A stretch of 64,000 bases of DNA from Moesziomyces globuligerus (GCA_030849465.1 JARVLF010000015.1:2108001-2172000), one strand, 5' to 3'. Positions 19,201 to 28,731 are shown, numbered from the stretch's first letter. Notes: a model not told the origin generated them from the sequence alone. Numbers and translations are program-made.

Positions 19201-22200
19201 CGGCGAGCGCCTGGATGTCTTCGACGTTGGACTCAAGGATGGAGCGGTAGATACGCTTCTGGATCGGCCGCAGCGACGTGGGCACGATGAGCTCGACCTT
19301 GGGCGGCAGGTCGAGCACCTCCCTTTTGAGACGACGCAAGAAGTACGGCTTGAGGCGCTTCTGCAGTTCTTCGATCACCTCAGGCTTGAGCACGCTGTAC
19401 TCGCTTTCGAGCGCCTTGACGTCCTTCCACTGTCCTCCAGGCTCGAGCCAATTGAGCAGATTGAAGAGCTCACCGACGTTGTTGTTGAGCGGAGTGCCGG
19501 TCATGATGATGCGATGCTCGGCATGCAGCTCGTTGAGGCGCTTGAGGAGCAGCGACTTGCCCGATTTGAGATTCTGACCCTCATCCACGATGATCACATC
19601 CCAGCTCTCCACCTTGCGCAAAGGCAGCGAGTCCATCCTTACGGAGCTGTCGGCGGCGACGACAACGTGGAACTTGATCGCACGCGTCTTCTCATCCATC
19701 TGCGCCAGTGCCTTCTTGGAGTGGAAGAACTCGTAGCGCGAGATCATGTCGCGCGCCTCGGACTCGCCCCAGTAGGGCACGACGCGGAACTGGGGCATCC
19801 ACTTGCCGAATTCGCGCATCCAGTTGGGAAGCGTCGAGTTGGGCACCACGACCAGGAAAGGCCCGGCCCTGCCTTCCTTCCAGATGGAGGCGAGGAAAGT
19901 GATGATCTGGACCGTCTTGCCCAGGCCCATCTCGTCGGCGAGGATGCCGGGCTTTTGGTTGTACCAGCCATATCGGAGCCAGTTGACACCCTCGAGTTGG
20001 AAGTCGATGAGGTCGCCACCCTCGATGCATAGAGGCTGGTCGTCGAGCGCCCGGAAGCGAGTGCCGGCTCGTGCATCGCGGCGCTCCTGTTTCTTCTTCC
20101 GTTCTTCTAGGGTCAGCGCCGGGAAGACGGTCTTCTGCGTCACGAGGAAGGAGCGGTAGGCTTCCTGGCACTCGTAGAAGATGTCGGCCTGCTTGCGGCG
20201 CGTCGGCGGCTCCTCCCACGTAGAGCCCTCGTACGGCTGGTCCTGCCACTTGATGTACAGCTTGGCGACGTGCGACCAGCTGCGCACGTAATCGGAGGGC
20301 TCCAACTTTTCCCTCGGCACATCGTCCGAGTCGACCAGGGCTCCGCCTGCCTCCTCGTCCTCGTGGTCCTTCTTGATCGAGCCATAGTACGTGGCGGCGA
20401 GGATGCGGTCCGGGGTCTTCCAAGCTTTGGGGATGCGGCGCTGCGCATCGGGCATGGCGGACGGAGGGCCGAAATCGACCTCGCCCTTTTCGTCGACGGT
20501 GAGCGTCTTCTTGACGGAGCGCATAACGGCGCGATTGGCCGCAGGAGCACGGACAACGCCTCCACCGAGAGCGAGCGAGGCACGGCTCTTGCGAGCGCTG
20601 GCCAGCTCGTGCTCCGACTCGACCAGCTCGGGTTCCTCGAGCTCGAGACGGCTTCCCTTTGCCAGAAACCCCGAGAGCATGAGTTGGTTGACGATCCGCA
20701 GCCAGTCGTGCGGCACCCACTCTGTGTCGCGGAACGACTTGCCTTTGAACTTGACGAGATACTCGCGGCGCAGATTCTCGCGCGTCGAGAGGGCGGCGTA
20801 CGTGCGGTTCGAGTCGTCGTTCCAAAGGCTGCGGTCGAGCGGGCGCCAAGCGACGATCTTTTCCACTGCTTGCCAGCGGTTGCAGTCCGCGCAGAGCCAA
20901 CCGCCGTCCTGAAGAGTTTTGGCGGTCTGGTCGAGCGACGTGTCATCTTCGTCCGACGCTCGCCTGATGCACTCGTAATGGCTCGAACGGGAGCATCGCT
21001 TACAGCGGAAGAGTCGGGTAGCCGTGAGGTCGGCAGGCGGTGGCGGATACTCGTCGAGCATGGCTTGAGTAAAGCCGAGCTCCTCCTGGACGGTGCGGAC
21101 GCCATGCACGTCGGCCTTGCAGTGGATGCAGAAGGAGGGATAGCCGATGCAGTCGGGGCAGGAAGCGGTGTTGACGAATCCGTTGACGTCGATACGGCGG
21201 ACGGGATCGGGAGCGGGTGCGTTCTGTCCGTAGACGGAGCGGTGACGTGCGCTGGCCTCTGTGTTGATGGCGCGCAGGACGGATTTCTGCGCATCGAGCG
21301 GGAGGCAGCCCCAGTGCCAGGAGACGGAGCAGGTCTTGCATTCGAACCATCCGCCGCGATCCTCGAGCACCTCGATCCATTCCTGCGCCTGCTGAACGGG
21401 CGTGACCTTGCCCCAGTGGTCGTCGATGAGCGCCTCGCGGTGGCGACCACGCGAGTCGACACGTAAGGGCGACTTGTTGCGCGCCTTCTTCTCTTCGAGC
21501 TTCTGGAGTCTCTTGAGGGTGGTGTGCGCCGTCTTGTACAGCGGCATGGTGGGGCCATCGTTGCAGCGTTTACACTTTGGCCAGTGCTTGTCGATGTTGG
21601 GCTGGTTGGCGAGCATGACCTCGGCGACGTCGGAGGAAGCGGACGAGCTGTATTCTTCGGATCCGGATTCGGCGTCGGATACGAGATGCTCGTGCTCGGA
21701 GGCGACGTAGACGGCGGGGACGCCATCGACAAAGGTATGCTCGAAGACAGTGTCCTCCGGCACTGGGTCGAGGTCGACGACTGGCTTGTTCGCATAGGTG
21801 GGCTCGTCGGTCGAGGGATCGGGCAGCTCTTGCTGGAGCGTAAACCGCAGTCGAGGTGCGCTTGCAGACTCACGACGCCCCGATGGTCGTTTGCGAGGGG
21901 TGCTTTTCGACTGTCCGCGTCTTGTGGATTCGGTGCGAGAGCGCGGACCGACGCGCCGCCGTTTCGAGGCAGCACGCGACTTTGCTGCCGCGGCGCGCTT
22001 ACGTTTGGTGCGACGAACGACTTCGAAGTCGTCAGATTCGAGGAGCTCATCGTCCTCTGACTCATCTGCCGAGACGTCGTGTTTGTCGTCGATGTCGCTG
22101 CCCGCATTGCCGTTGATGTCGAACCAGTCCTCTTCGAGATCATCGTCGTCAACGTCCACCGTTTGAGGACGACGCGGAGGGGCTGCGGAGGCCCGAGTAG

Positions 22201-22978
22201 CGCGAGCCTTGCGTTTTGGACGCGACTTGACGGACGACTCGGGGTGATCCTCGTCCTCTTCCTCCTCGTCCGTGTCCTCATCGTCCTCATCCTGGTCATC
22301 CTCGTCTTGCTGATCGTCGCTGTTGTCGTCGTCGTCGGAACCGGTGCGCCTCCAGGTAGGCTGAGTGCGCTTCCTGGTAGCTGTTCGCGGCGCCGCCCGT
22401 CGGGAGCTGCTGCTGGCTCGAGTGACGCGGGTAGACCGACTAGCCGGGCGGGCAGCGGATGGCTGAGCATCATCGTCGTCTGAATCGACGACGAAGTCTC
22501 GCATCTCGCGCTGCTTGAACAGTCTTCGCGAGGACGAGGCCGGTGGGAAATCCTGTTCGGCGGAATCCGAGTCGGAGTGATTGGTGAGCAAAGGACGTCG
22601 CTGGCGCGAGCTTCTGGTCGGAGGGGATGCGGGAGCCCGGGAGCGGGCAGACTTGCGCGGAGCTACCTTTGGCGCATTGCGAATCGGCCGCGCTCGGGTC
22701 GCGCGCGAAGGTGGCAGCTCGTCCGAAGAGGCAGCATGACTGGACGCAGCCTCTTGTTCGCTGTCTTCTTCTGTGTCCGTGGCTTTCTGATCGTGGTGCA
22801 CGGGCGCGGTGCGTGAAGCGGAGGCTTGAGCTCGGGAGGAGCCGTTGGATCGCGCTGCTGGTGCGCGCTTCTTGATCTGTTGGGGAGAATCTGTTCGGAA
22901 AGCAGCGATGTCCTCGTCGGAGTCGAGGAAGGAGAGATCGATATCCACGGACTCCTTCTTGGCACGTGAGGCGCGCAT
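16280..22978 (-). CDS. CHD/Mi-2-like chromatin remodeller (PHD-like Cys-rich region, paired chromodomains, SNF2 ATPase)
   Basis: One 2,232-residue reading frame. Residues 1 to about 430 are acidic/basic low complexity. Cys-rich PHD-like modules lie at about 460-700 (CKRCNDGP, CKTCSVSWHWGC, CPDCIGYPSFCIHC, CKRCSRSSHYEC, CADC). Chromodomain-like blocks are at about 738-765 (YLVKFKGKSFRDTEW) and 900-925 (LYIKWQDQPYEGSTWEE). The SNF2 ATPase starts near 989, with GILADEMGLGKT near 1010, DEGQ in place of DEAH near 1130, and MTGTPLNNNVGELFNLLNWL. The helicase C-lobe ends with STRAGGVGINLATADTVIIMD and QAIARAHRIGQTKK, near 1400-1440. After an Ala-rich stretch (about 1680-1730) the protein ends with a Cys cluster (CIICGGDFHFLNRC, about 2153-2166). 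This layout resembles CHD3/Mi-2 and fission-yeast Mit1, which slide nucleosomes in silencing complexes. The subfamily is an inference. Confidence 0.9.
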   Translation of the reverse strand: MRASRAKKESVDIDLSFLDSDEDIAAFRTDSPQQIKKRAPAARSNGSSRAQASASRTAPVHHDQKATDTEEDSEQEAASSHAASSDELPPSRATRARPIRNAPKVAPRKSARSRAPASPPTRSSRQRRPLLTNHSDSDSAEQDFPPASSSRRLFKQREMRDFVVDSDDDDAQPSAARPASRSTRVTRASSSSRRAAPRTATRKRTQPTWRRTGSDDDDNSDDQQDEDDQDEDDEDTDEEEEDEDHPESSVKSRPKRKARATRASAAPPRRPQTVDVDDDDLEEDWFDINGNAGSDIDDKHDVSADESEDDELLESDDFEVVRRTKRKRAAAAKSRAASKRRRVGPRSRTESTRRGQSKSTPRKRPSGRRESASAPRLRFTLQQELPDPSTDEPTYANKPVVDLDPVPEDTVFEHTFVDGVPAVYVASEHEHLVSDAESGSEEYSSSASSDVAEVMLANQPNIDKHWPKCKRCNDGPTMPLYKTAHTTLKRLQKLEEKKARNKSPLRVDSRGRHREALIDDHWGKVTPVQQAQEWIEVLEDRGGWFECKTCSVSWHWGCLPLDAQKSVLRAINTEASARHRSVYGQNAPAPDPVRRIDVNGFVNTASCPDCIGYPSFCIHCKADVHGVRTVQEELGFTQAMLDEYPPPPADLTATRLFRCKRCSRSSHYECIRRASDEDDTSLDQTAKTLQDGGWLCADCNRWQAVEKIVAWRPLDRSLWNDDSNRTYAALSTRENLRREYLVKFKGKSFRDTEWVPHDWLRIVNQLMLSGFLAKGSRLELEEPELVESEHELASARKSRASLALGGGVVRAPAANRAVMRSVKKTLTVDEKGEVDFGPPSAMPDAQRRIPKAWKTPDRILAATYYGSIKKDHEDEEAGGALVDSDDVPREKLEPSDYVRSWSHVAKLYIKWQDQPYEGSTWEEPPTRRKQADIFYECQEAYRSFLVTQKTVFPALTLEERKKKQERRDARAGTRFRALDDQPLCIEGGDLIDFQLEGVNWLRYGWYNQKPGILADEMGLGKTVQIITFLASIWKEGRAGPFLVVVPNSTLPNWMREFGKWMPQFRVVPYWGESEARDMISRYEFFHSKKALAQMDEKTRAIKFHVVVAADSSVRMDSLPLRKVESWDVIIVDEGQNLKSGKSLLLKRLNELHAEHRIIMTGTPLNNNVGELFNLLNWLEPGGQWKDVKALESEYSVLKPEVIEELQKRLKPYFLRRLKREVLDLPPKVELIVPTSLRPIQKRIYRSILESNVEDIQALAASRGPGGKRNKKAALTNLNNTLMQLRKCIQHPYLIAPDLETREDEANYEATWEHQRLIDASGKLSLLQRLLPKLKAGGHRILLFSQFVINLDIVEVFLRGEGYKFLRLDGDVGQKQRQKGIDAFNAPESPYFIYMISTRAGGVGINLATADTVIIMDPDWNPHVDMQAIARAHRIGQTKKLLVFTLMCKSTAEERILEGAKRKMLLDHLIVQNLNNEEETPVELESILKFGAQALFAEGGTEESERDVRYTDKDLDSLLRRREEAEDEVFDEPAGQDGQDKGTFSYARVWEATQSAATTNAVMPTAVVDDDFWADLLQKHRDDASKRAAEAREKEAQEKRASRRDRIRNILEEEEANGKEASPEPVKRGPGRPRKVPNQTVDEDWKAAANGNSDSDDYEMIDAVLEDEEDLPAVQALRRRQIKSSNAAVAAAAAAVAKVAQSAAAGASTAAAVAASAAAAGAAAAPPAARPPVPKAPTLATTSTAAATAAAPATAAPKPKPKPKPTLPSLSGLQRELIAEHRLPRPSPLHDLDASLPIAAIRPGHLSAMRRVLLSLLHDHDFARDVAQRAAGEGAPDLPPPHMRFQLTNTHIDYYIQSFGVPRPVFEAAFSIVAEESIPPEILALPHGGAVALDWRKIRELLVRMATYMVLALRRPKNEAPWTSAIAEWAKSQTEVIEIADSPPPTRAVAGASGPPAPQTITAAASVLVSATRRQAWMEAIAARGDAELTKTAALAVCNPNSRSAPSLVMYLQSFAEGRMQRTPYAHARTSIRNCLANPRDFVDPELQPAPVAAPAPASAEPSPSKPPSKVSAALSRLSAFSGGSPRSVDVSRRDLAKLSMDIVVSNRKPRVKVARSSTSGTPRLSVGPSVAGDVESVAAESSGDEATAKVQTCIICGGDFHFLNRCPAMQDVTRASARWFQLCDQLRVLTARGLTQGDPDVATIKTTIRVMAIKLNSPRAQAGQAVLVPPFE

Positions 22979-23467
22979 CTGCTCTTTGTGCTGCTGATGC
23001 TTGGTGGGGTGGGTTTGCGAGACGAGGCACGTAGAGACGTCAACGGCTGTGGCGTGAGGTCATCCGACGAGCATTGACGGGTATCCAGGCAGCAGAGATG
23101 CTCACCCGACGATGCAGGTGGATGGGGAAGATGAGATGAGCGCGTGATGAGAGTGGAGCAGATCCCTCAGCCTCGAACCGGGACCCTCTCACGAAATCGT
23201 GCGCAGCGCACTCGGAAAGTCGGCTAGCTCAGCTGGAGCTAACACACACTTTTGAGCGCGTGCACGCTTTTGGGGCGGCGGCTGCGCTCACTCAACGCGA
23301 CGGGCACGCGACTCGCCCTCCGCAGAGAGCAACAGAACCACGAGTCAAGTACTGGGCAAGTGTTCTTTTCGGCCTGGCCGAAGTGCAACTCCACCTTCTC
23401 ATCCTCTGGTCCCTTGTCGATCGATCGGATCAGCCGCACACGCCTCGATCACAACCGCATCCCCAAC
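22979..23467. promoter_or_regulatory. Shared divergent promoter region, CHD gene / RFC4
   Basis: The 489 bases between two divergently read start codons must hold both promoters. The region includes GGCTAGCTCAGCTGGAGCTAAC at 23222-23243, a short imperfect inverted repeat (TAGCTC...GAGCTA). The RFC4 side is the more C/A-rich one. An in-frame extension of the RFC4 reading frame reaches back to 23252, but the residues do not look like RFC4. Confidence 0.5.
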
Positions 23468-24585
23468 ATGACGCAGACCGATCCCCCCGCAGCATCATCC
23501 GCAGCATCAGCCGTGATGGGCTACGAGCTGCCGTGGGTGGAAAAGTACCGTCCCTTGCGGCTGGACGACGTTGTGGGCAACAAGGATACCATCGACCGGC
23601 TCAAGGTGATTCAGAACGACGGCAACTGTCCGCACCTGCTCATCTCTGGACTACCAGGCATCGGAAAGACGACGTCGGTGCTGTGTCTCGCACGTGCGCT
23701 GCTTGGCGATGCGTACAAGGAGGGCGTGTTGGAGCTCAACGCTTCCGACGAACGCGGTGTCGACGTGGTTCGCAACAAGATCAAGACGTTTGCGCAGAAG
23801 AAGGTGTCGCTGCCTGCAGGCAGGCATAAGATCGTCATCCTCGATGAGGCCGATAGCATGACGCCGGCTGCTCAGCAGGCGCTGAGAAGGACCATGGAGA
23901 TCTACTCGAACACCACGCGCTTCTGCTTTGCCTGCAACCAGAGCAACAAGATCATCGAACCCATCCAATCGCGCTGCGCCATCCTCCGCTACGGCAAGGT
24001 CAAGGACGAACACATTCTCAAGCGCCTCCTCGAAATCTGCGACATGGAAAAGGTAGAGTATACCCAGGAAGGTCTGGCAGCTATCATCTTTACCACCGAA
24101 GGCGATATGCGTCAGGCCATCAACAATCTTCAATCCACCTGGACCGGACTGGGATTCGTGAACCCCGAAAACGTCTTCAAGGTCTGCGATCAACCCCATC
24201 CTTTCCTCATCCGTTCGCTCCTCACAGCTTGCCAGAATGGTGAGGTGGACGAGGCGATGGACAAGCTCGACGAGATCTGGGCCAAGGGCTACGCCGCCGT
24301 CGACATTGTCACCACGCTCTTCCGCGTCGTAAAGACCATGGACCGCATCCCCGAAGCCACTAAACTCGACTTTATCAAGGAGATCGGCTGGACGCACATG
24401 AAGATCCTCGAGGGCGTGGCCACCGTCGTCCAGCTCGGCGGCCTCATCGCCAGACTCTGCAAATTCGTAAGTCCGCTCTCCTCTTGCCCCCTTCCAGCCA
24501 TTGCTCTTTTGCTTAACTCTGCTCTGCTTGTATCTTTCCGGTGGAACGATGGTAGAGCATCGACCCAAAGCAGTTCCAGGTCTAG
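23468..24585 (+). CDS. RFC4: Replication factor C small subunit RFC4 (two exons)
   Basis: Exons 23468-24466 and 24556-24585, with a GTAAGT donor and a GTAG acceptor, give 342 residues ending [12 protein letters not shown]4 is an AAA+ subunit of the clamp loader that opens PCNA at primer ends. It also serves the alternative checkpoint and cohesion loaders. Seen: the RFC box [21 protein letters not shown] (21-41), Walker A GLPGIGKT (61-68), [10 protein letters not shown] (88-97), the DEAD-box Walker B DEADS (126-130), the arginine-finger SRC (168-170) and the sensor-2 segment [11 protein letters not shown]. The overall sequence follows yeast Rfc4 (human RFC2) closely, rather than Rfc2, Rfc3 or Rfc5. 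The start is the ATG 20 codons before LPWVEKYRP. Without the small second exon the frame would run into 450 bases of unrelated sequence, so the intron is secure. Confidence 0.95.
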
Positions 24586-24915
24586 ATGCCCCGTTCAGCC
24601 CCTCCTCCTTTCTTGTACTTTTACCCTCTGCAACGACCAAGACACTCTGCACACTTTGATGGGTGGGGTCCAGACCGTGACTTTTTTCCGATTACAGCAA
24701 ACGCAGCAGAGAGAGAGAGATGGAGCAAAGGCGGATACGCACACGCCGACAGGACGAGAGCGCAAGATGAAGACGAAGGAGGTTTGGAAAAGAGAGCGTG
24801 CGCGAGACGAGGCGGTTCAGAAGGACCCGCGAAAAAAGTACAAGGTCGAGTACGGTCACGCACATGGTATCGAGGAGACAAGTCGAGGAGCGGGGAAAGA
24901 GGGGGAGGGGAGAGT
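24586..24915. other. Convergent 3' region between RFC4 and the surface-protein gene
   Basis: 330 bases between two converging stop codons. No gene is seen. It holds a short GA run (AGAGAGAGAGATGGAG, near 24708) and otherwise only the terminators and 3' UTRs of both genes. Confidence 0.5.
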
Positions 24916-27203
24916 CTAGCCAGACCAGCGCTTGTTGTCAGCAAACGGGTCGCGGCGCGAGGACGAGGCACGGTCGTAGTCGTAGTAGTCTGCATCGCCT
25001 GCACGGTGCACCTCTTCGTAGGGCGAGTAAGGGCGACCAGCGCCGCTGTTGACGGCTGCTGCATCGAGACCGCGAGTGGCGCGGTTGTTGTAGCCAGCGC
25101 TGGACGAGCCGTCGTAGTAGTTGACGTCGTAGGCGCCGTGTTCGTCGGCCATGGCGTCGTCGATGTACATGCTATCCGTAACGCGGTGCGCGGGGGGCAG
25201 GTCCTCCTGGCCGCCACGAGTCGAGCCGTAGTTTCGCAGTCGGCTCGAGGCGGGACCGACGGCAGCGTACGGTGCGACCTCCTGCATGGGCGGGGCCATG
25301 CCCGAGTACTCGCCCTCCTCCTCGGTCAGCGCACTCATCGGTCGACCCGCCTCGAACGACTCGAGGCTCTCGCGACGCGGACGGTCACGCACCAGACCAT
25401 CCGCCGCTCCTCCCACCGCAAACGCCGCTCCACCAGCAGCAAGCCCAGCTCCCCCGACCATGCGACGGTGGTGGTATTCCGAGTCGATCGGACGCAGGCG
25501 CGGGTCGTACTGCTCCTGCTTCCTCTTCCTCAATCGGCGGATCACCGTCCAGGCCACGGCGATCACCGCCACGGAGGCAGCAATCACCACAATGGGCACC
25601 ACGACCTTGGTGGTGCCATCGCTACCGCCCGAATCGGTGCTGTTGGCACGGTTGACGCCGGTAGCAGCGGCGCTCGCACTGCTCCTCGATGCGACCATCG
25701 TCGCTGCCGCCAGACTCGCCTGCGCCTCGGCGCTCGCCTGCGACGCCGCAGCTTCCGACAGCAGGCTCGCTGCAGCAGCAGCTGCCGACGACGATGCCGC
25801 AGCCACGGCTGAGCTCGCGTCCGTCGGGAGCACGGCCGCGGAGCTTGCGGCGGCCTGCACTCCAGCGGCGCTGTTGCCCGTGCCCCGGTTCGCACCGTTG
25901 TTGCCGCTCGCGTTGTTGTTGTTGCCAGCGTTGTTGCTGCTCGACGCACTTGAGGCAGGGCGGTTCTGATTGTTGCTGCTGCCGGCACTGTTGTTGTTGT
26001 TATTGTTGCTGGCGTTGGTGTTGTTGTTGTTGCTGCTGCTTCCGCTGCCTGTCTGGCCGGAAGGCGGTCGGCTCGCCGGTGCCGAGGTCGACGACGGCGC
26101 TGGTGCGGGCGCGGGCGCGGGCGCGTTGGTCGACGAGGGAGCACCGCCATTGTTGGCCGCGGGTTGGGAGGTCGCCGGAGGTGGCGAGCTGGAGGAGCTA
26201 CCCTGCTGAGGCTGTCCGCCGCCTGTGTGTCGGAAGAGGCAAGGAGAAGGGGCAGCCAAATAGTCAGTAATCTACACGTATGCGAGCGTACCATGTGAAC
26301 AGGACGGAACGTCGACAAAGTCAGGGATGAAGAGGCGGGAAAGTCGTGGCGGAATTGGATGGAAGATGAGATGCGGAATGAGGAGCAGAGAGTGAAATTG
26401 GGAGGGGAAGGAGATCGAGGTGGCATGGGGAGGTTTGGGAGACGGAGAAGGAAGACGGGGAGAAAGGGGGGGAAAGATAATCACCAGCGCCGAGAACGTC
26501 ACCCACAAGGCCGCGACGAAGATTGTGCAGTTGGTAGTCTGCCTCGTCGAGGTCTGCGGGCGTCGGCAGAATCGAATGGATAGGGTTTTGTATCGAGATG
26601 GTCGAAGTCCGGACCAGAGGAAGTTTTGAAGCGATCGAGCGGCCAGGAGAGAGAGTGCGAAGGGGGGAGGAGGGAGGGAAAGGATGGAGGGAAAGATTGC
26701 GACGTGGTTTGTTCACGTGGCATAGGAAAGGAAAGGGGAATGGAGGAGGAAGGGTGGGAAGAAAGGAGGGGGATAGGGTAGGAGGAGAGCAAGAGGTAGT
26801 GCGAAGGAGAGGGAGGTGGGGTTAGGAAGGATGCCACAACCAAGCGAGAACTCATGCGTGCTGTCGAGCCTGGGCCCGCGGTGCGATTCTGAGGAAGCGG
26901 CAGCGGATGGGATCGAGAATGTATGACTGCCGCTCCCTCTGCTCATACACATGGAGAGAGATACGTACCACCAAGACCGAGATCCCTGCCGAGGCCACCG
27001 ATGATGCCGCCGAGGCCATCACCGATGGTGGCTGCGAGGCGCTTCTGCACCTTGATCAGCGAGGGTTGGCGCTCGCCGAGGGCTCTGTGGGCGAGCATGT
27101 GGTGCGCGTGGGAAGCGTCGTGCTGCTGGATCGAGGCGGCCGCGCCCGAGACGGCGACCATGGAGACGGCGGCGATGGCCGAGAACTTTTTCACGCCCAC
27201 CAT
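24916..27203 (-). CDS. Mucin-like single-pass surface protein (two exons, 746-nt intron)
   Basis: Exons 27203-26969 and 26222-24916 join in phase (G|GC, giving Gly) to 513 residues. The donor is GTACGT, the acceptor ACACAG, and a TACTGACTA branch-like site precedes the acceptor by about 45 nt. Residues 1-24 form a signal peptide ([13 protein letters not shown]...GAAAS). The ectodomain is Ser/Pro/Asn/Ala-rich with long Asn runs and is a likely target for O- and N-glycosylation. One membrane span ([19 protein letters not shown]) is followed by RRLRKRKQ, so the roughly 180-residue tail with YDPRLRP and several Asp-Tyr pairs is cytosolic. This is the layout of fungal wall-stress sensors and related surface glycoproteins, but I see no WSC or other named ectodomain. 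An upstream ATG at 27263 is possible but would blur the signal peptide. Function is unknown beyond this topology. Confidence 0.78.
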
Positions 27204-28337
27204 GCTGTGCAGAGGTCGTCGAGTTGGTTGCTGGTCGAGAAGTAGTGCAGGCTGGACTTTCAAGGTTGAGTGCTGTCAAGCCAGTAGATCGAGCGGGACT
27301 GCTTAAGTCGTCGAGAGAAAGAGCGTGGTGGTAAAAGAGTGTAGAGCCGGGACGGAGTGAAGCAGTCGGGGAAGGGGAAGAGGTTGAGGAAGGGGGGGAA
27401 GGGGGAAAGGTGGAGGTGGTGGTGGTGGTGGTGGTGGTGGTGGTGAGGATGATGGGGGAGCGGAGGCAAAGCGCAAACGATGTGGATGAGGCAAGAGTTG
27501 GGGAACTTGGGGCGAGATGTTTGAGAGCAAGGGAAAGGGGCTAAGGCGGGGATGCAGCCTCAGAGGGAGGATCGACAGACTGCATCGAACAAGAACCGTG
27601 GCGAATGTCGGCGTTGCGCCGTGCTGACGAAGGCGTAGAGTAGCTCGCTCTTCTGCAGGACCGAGAGGCGGTTGGGCGTCGAGGGGTCAAAGCAAACGAG
27701 CCTAAGCGCTGCTCGTGGGAACCGTCTTACCGTCTTTGAACTGCGGGGTTGAGCCAGCGCAGCAGTCGTCGTGTCGCGGCAGAGGCAGCGGGTGGCGACG
27801 AGCGGCGCAATGGACCGCCAACACCCTTGCATGATTAGGCGAGGAGGCACATGAACGCACATCAGACTGGCTAGCTGCCTCTCGAGCTTCAGGCGCGCTT
27901 GCTCCCGCTCCGAGTCTCTGTACAGTTCCAGGCAGGTGTGGCAGCTGTCATGCCTCTGCGTTTCGAGGGGACAGCCTAGAGTGACAGGGCTGCAAGCTAC
28001 TGTAGTCGTCGACTCGGATGCATGCCAAGTTGTGTTGACAGTCAAGTTAGTCCAAATCGACGAGCTGCGATCGGCGGTCGTCCGACTCGTTTGCGCTCGC
28101 GTCAACACGCCCAGAGGCAAAAGCTCTGCACATTCGCAGCTGGCAGAGCGCGGCGTCTGTTGGACTTGCATGCAGCCGGATCGACGGTGCGTCGAGCTGG
28201 GCGCGTCCAGGCGCGACGGTGCATTGGTGTGTGAAAAAAAAAACGAGAAACAGAAAAGCCGCTCTCTGTGTTTTCTTGCCTTTGCTGCCGCCGTGTTGGT
28301 CTTGCAGGGTGCTGCAGGAGGCGCGCGTCTCGTGGCA
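27204..28337. other. Intergenic upstream of the surface-protein gene
   Basis: No confident gene. The part next to the start codon (27340-27480) is very purine-rich on the plus strand, that is CT-rich on the strand of the gene, and includes the GGT run listed separately. Open frames between 27560 and 28171 on the minus strand have no recognisable features. The region ends at the candidate small gene at 28338-28731. Confidence 0.45.
27415..27443 (+). repeat. (GGT)n trinucleotide microsatellite
   Basis: About nine consecutive GGT units in the leader/promoter of the surface-protein gene, read as (ACC)n on the sense strand of that gene. Confidence 0.85.
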
Positions 28338-28731
28338 CTTTAGCGCTCGTGTCGGAGTCCAAATCGGCTCGCCTGCAAAGAAGAAAGAAGGATGCACTCG
28401 GCTGACATCCGAGCACTCGAGCTGCAGCCGCTGCCAGCAGCATCCTCACCGCCGTCCGCGCGCTGGTGCTCCCGCCACCAGCCCAGGAGCTCCAGTGCAT
28501 GAGCGGCCCTGACATCGATCCCTTTCCTCTTCCTCCTTCCTCACTCACGTCATCCGGCCGGGTCAAGCTCTTTCTCCTTTGAGCACCATTGTCGTCCCCC
28601 CAAAGCTCAGGCTTCGGAACATGCTCGCACATCTGCTCGCAGTTTGACGTTCTTCCGGGTTCTGGCTTCGAGTGAGACGAGCTGGAAGTAGCGACAGTGA
28701 TTGCGACGATTCTCGATGCGGGGCGTGACAT
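28338..28731 (-). CDS. Candidate small spliced gene, 71 residues, unknown
   Basis: A short reading frame starts at ATG 28731 (MSRPASRIVAITVAT...) and runs 61 codons to a consensus donor, GAC|GTGAGT, at 28549/28548. A very good acceptor (CCTTCTTTCTTCTTTGCAG) ends at 28371. Joining them in phase adds ASRFGLRHER and a stop at 28338. The intron is 178 nt. Both splice sites match those of the secure genes here, which is the only reason to list it. The protein has a Cys pair (CEQMCEH) and no family I recognise. It is divergent from the PAP2 gene across an AT-rich stretch. It could instead be a leader exon pair of a non-coding transcript or chance. Confidence 0.25.

Noticed and set aside
23222..23243. 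Short tRNA-like phrase GGCTAGCTCAGCTGGAGC
   Set aside because: It resembles a D-arm A-box, but no B-box, anticodon arm or acceptor stem follows at the right spacing. It reads better as a small inverted repeat in a promoter.
23252..23467. 72-codon in-frame extension before RFC4
   Set aside because: The residues are not RFC-like, and a start at 23468 gives the normal length for the subunit.
27560..28171. 203-codon minus-strand frame
   Set aside because: Cys/Arg/Ser-rich with no recognisable pattern or splice signals. Frames of this size are frequent by chance at this GC content.
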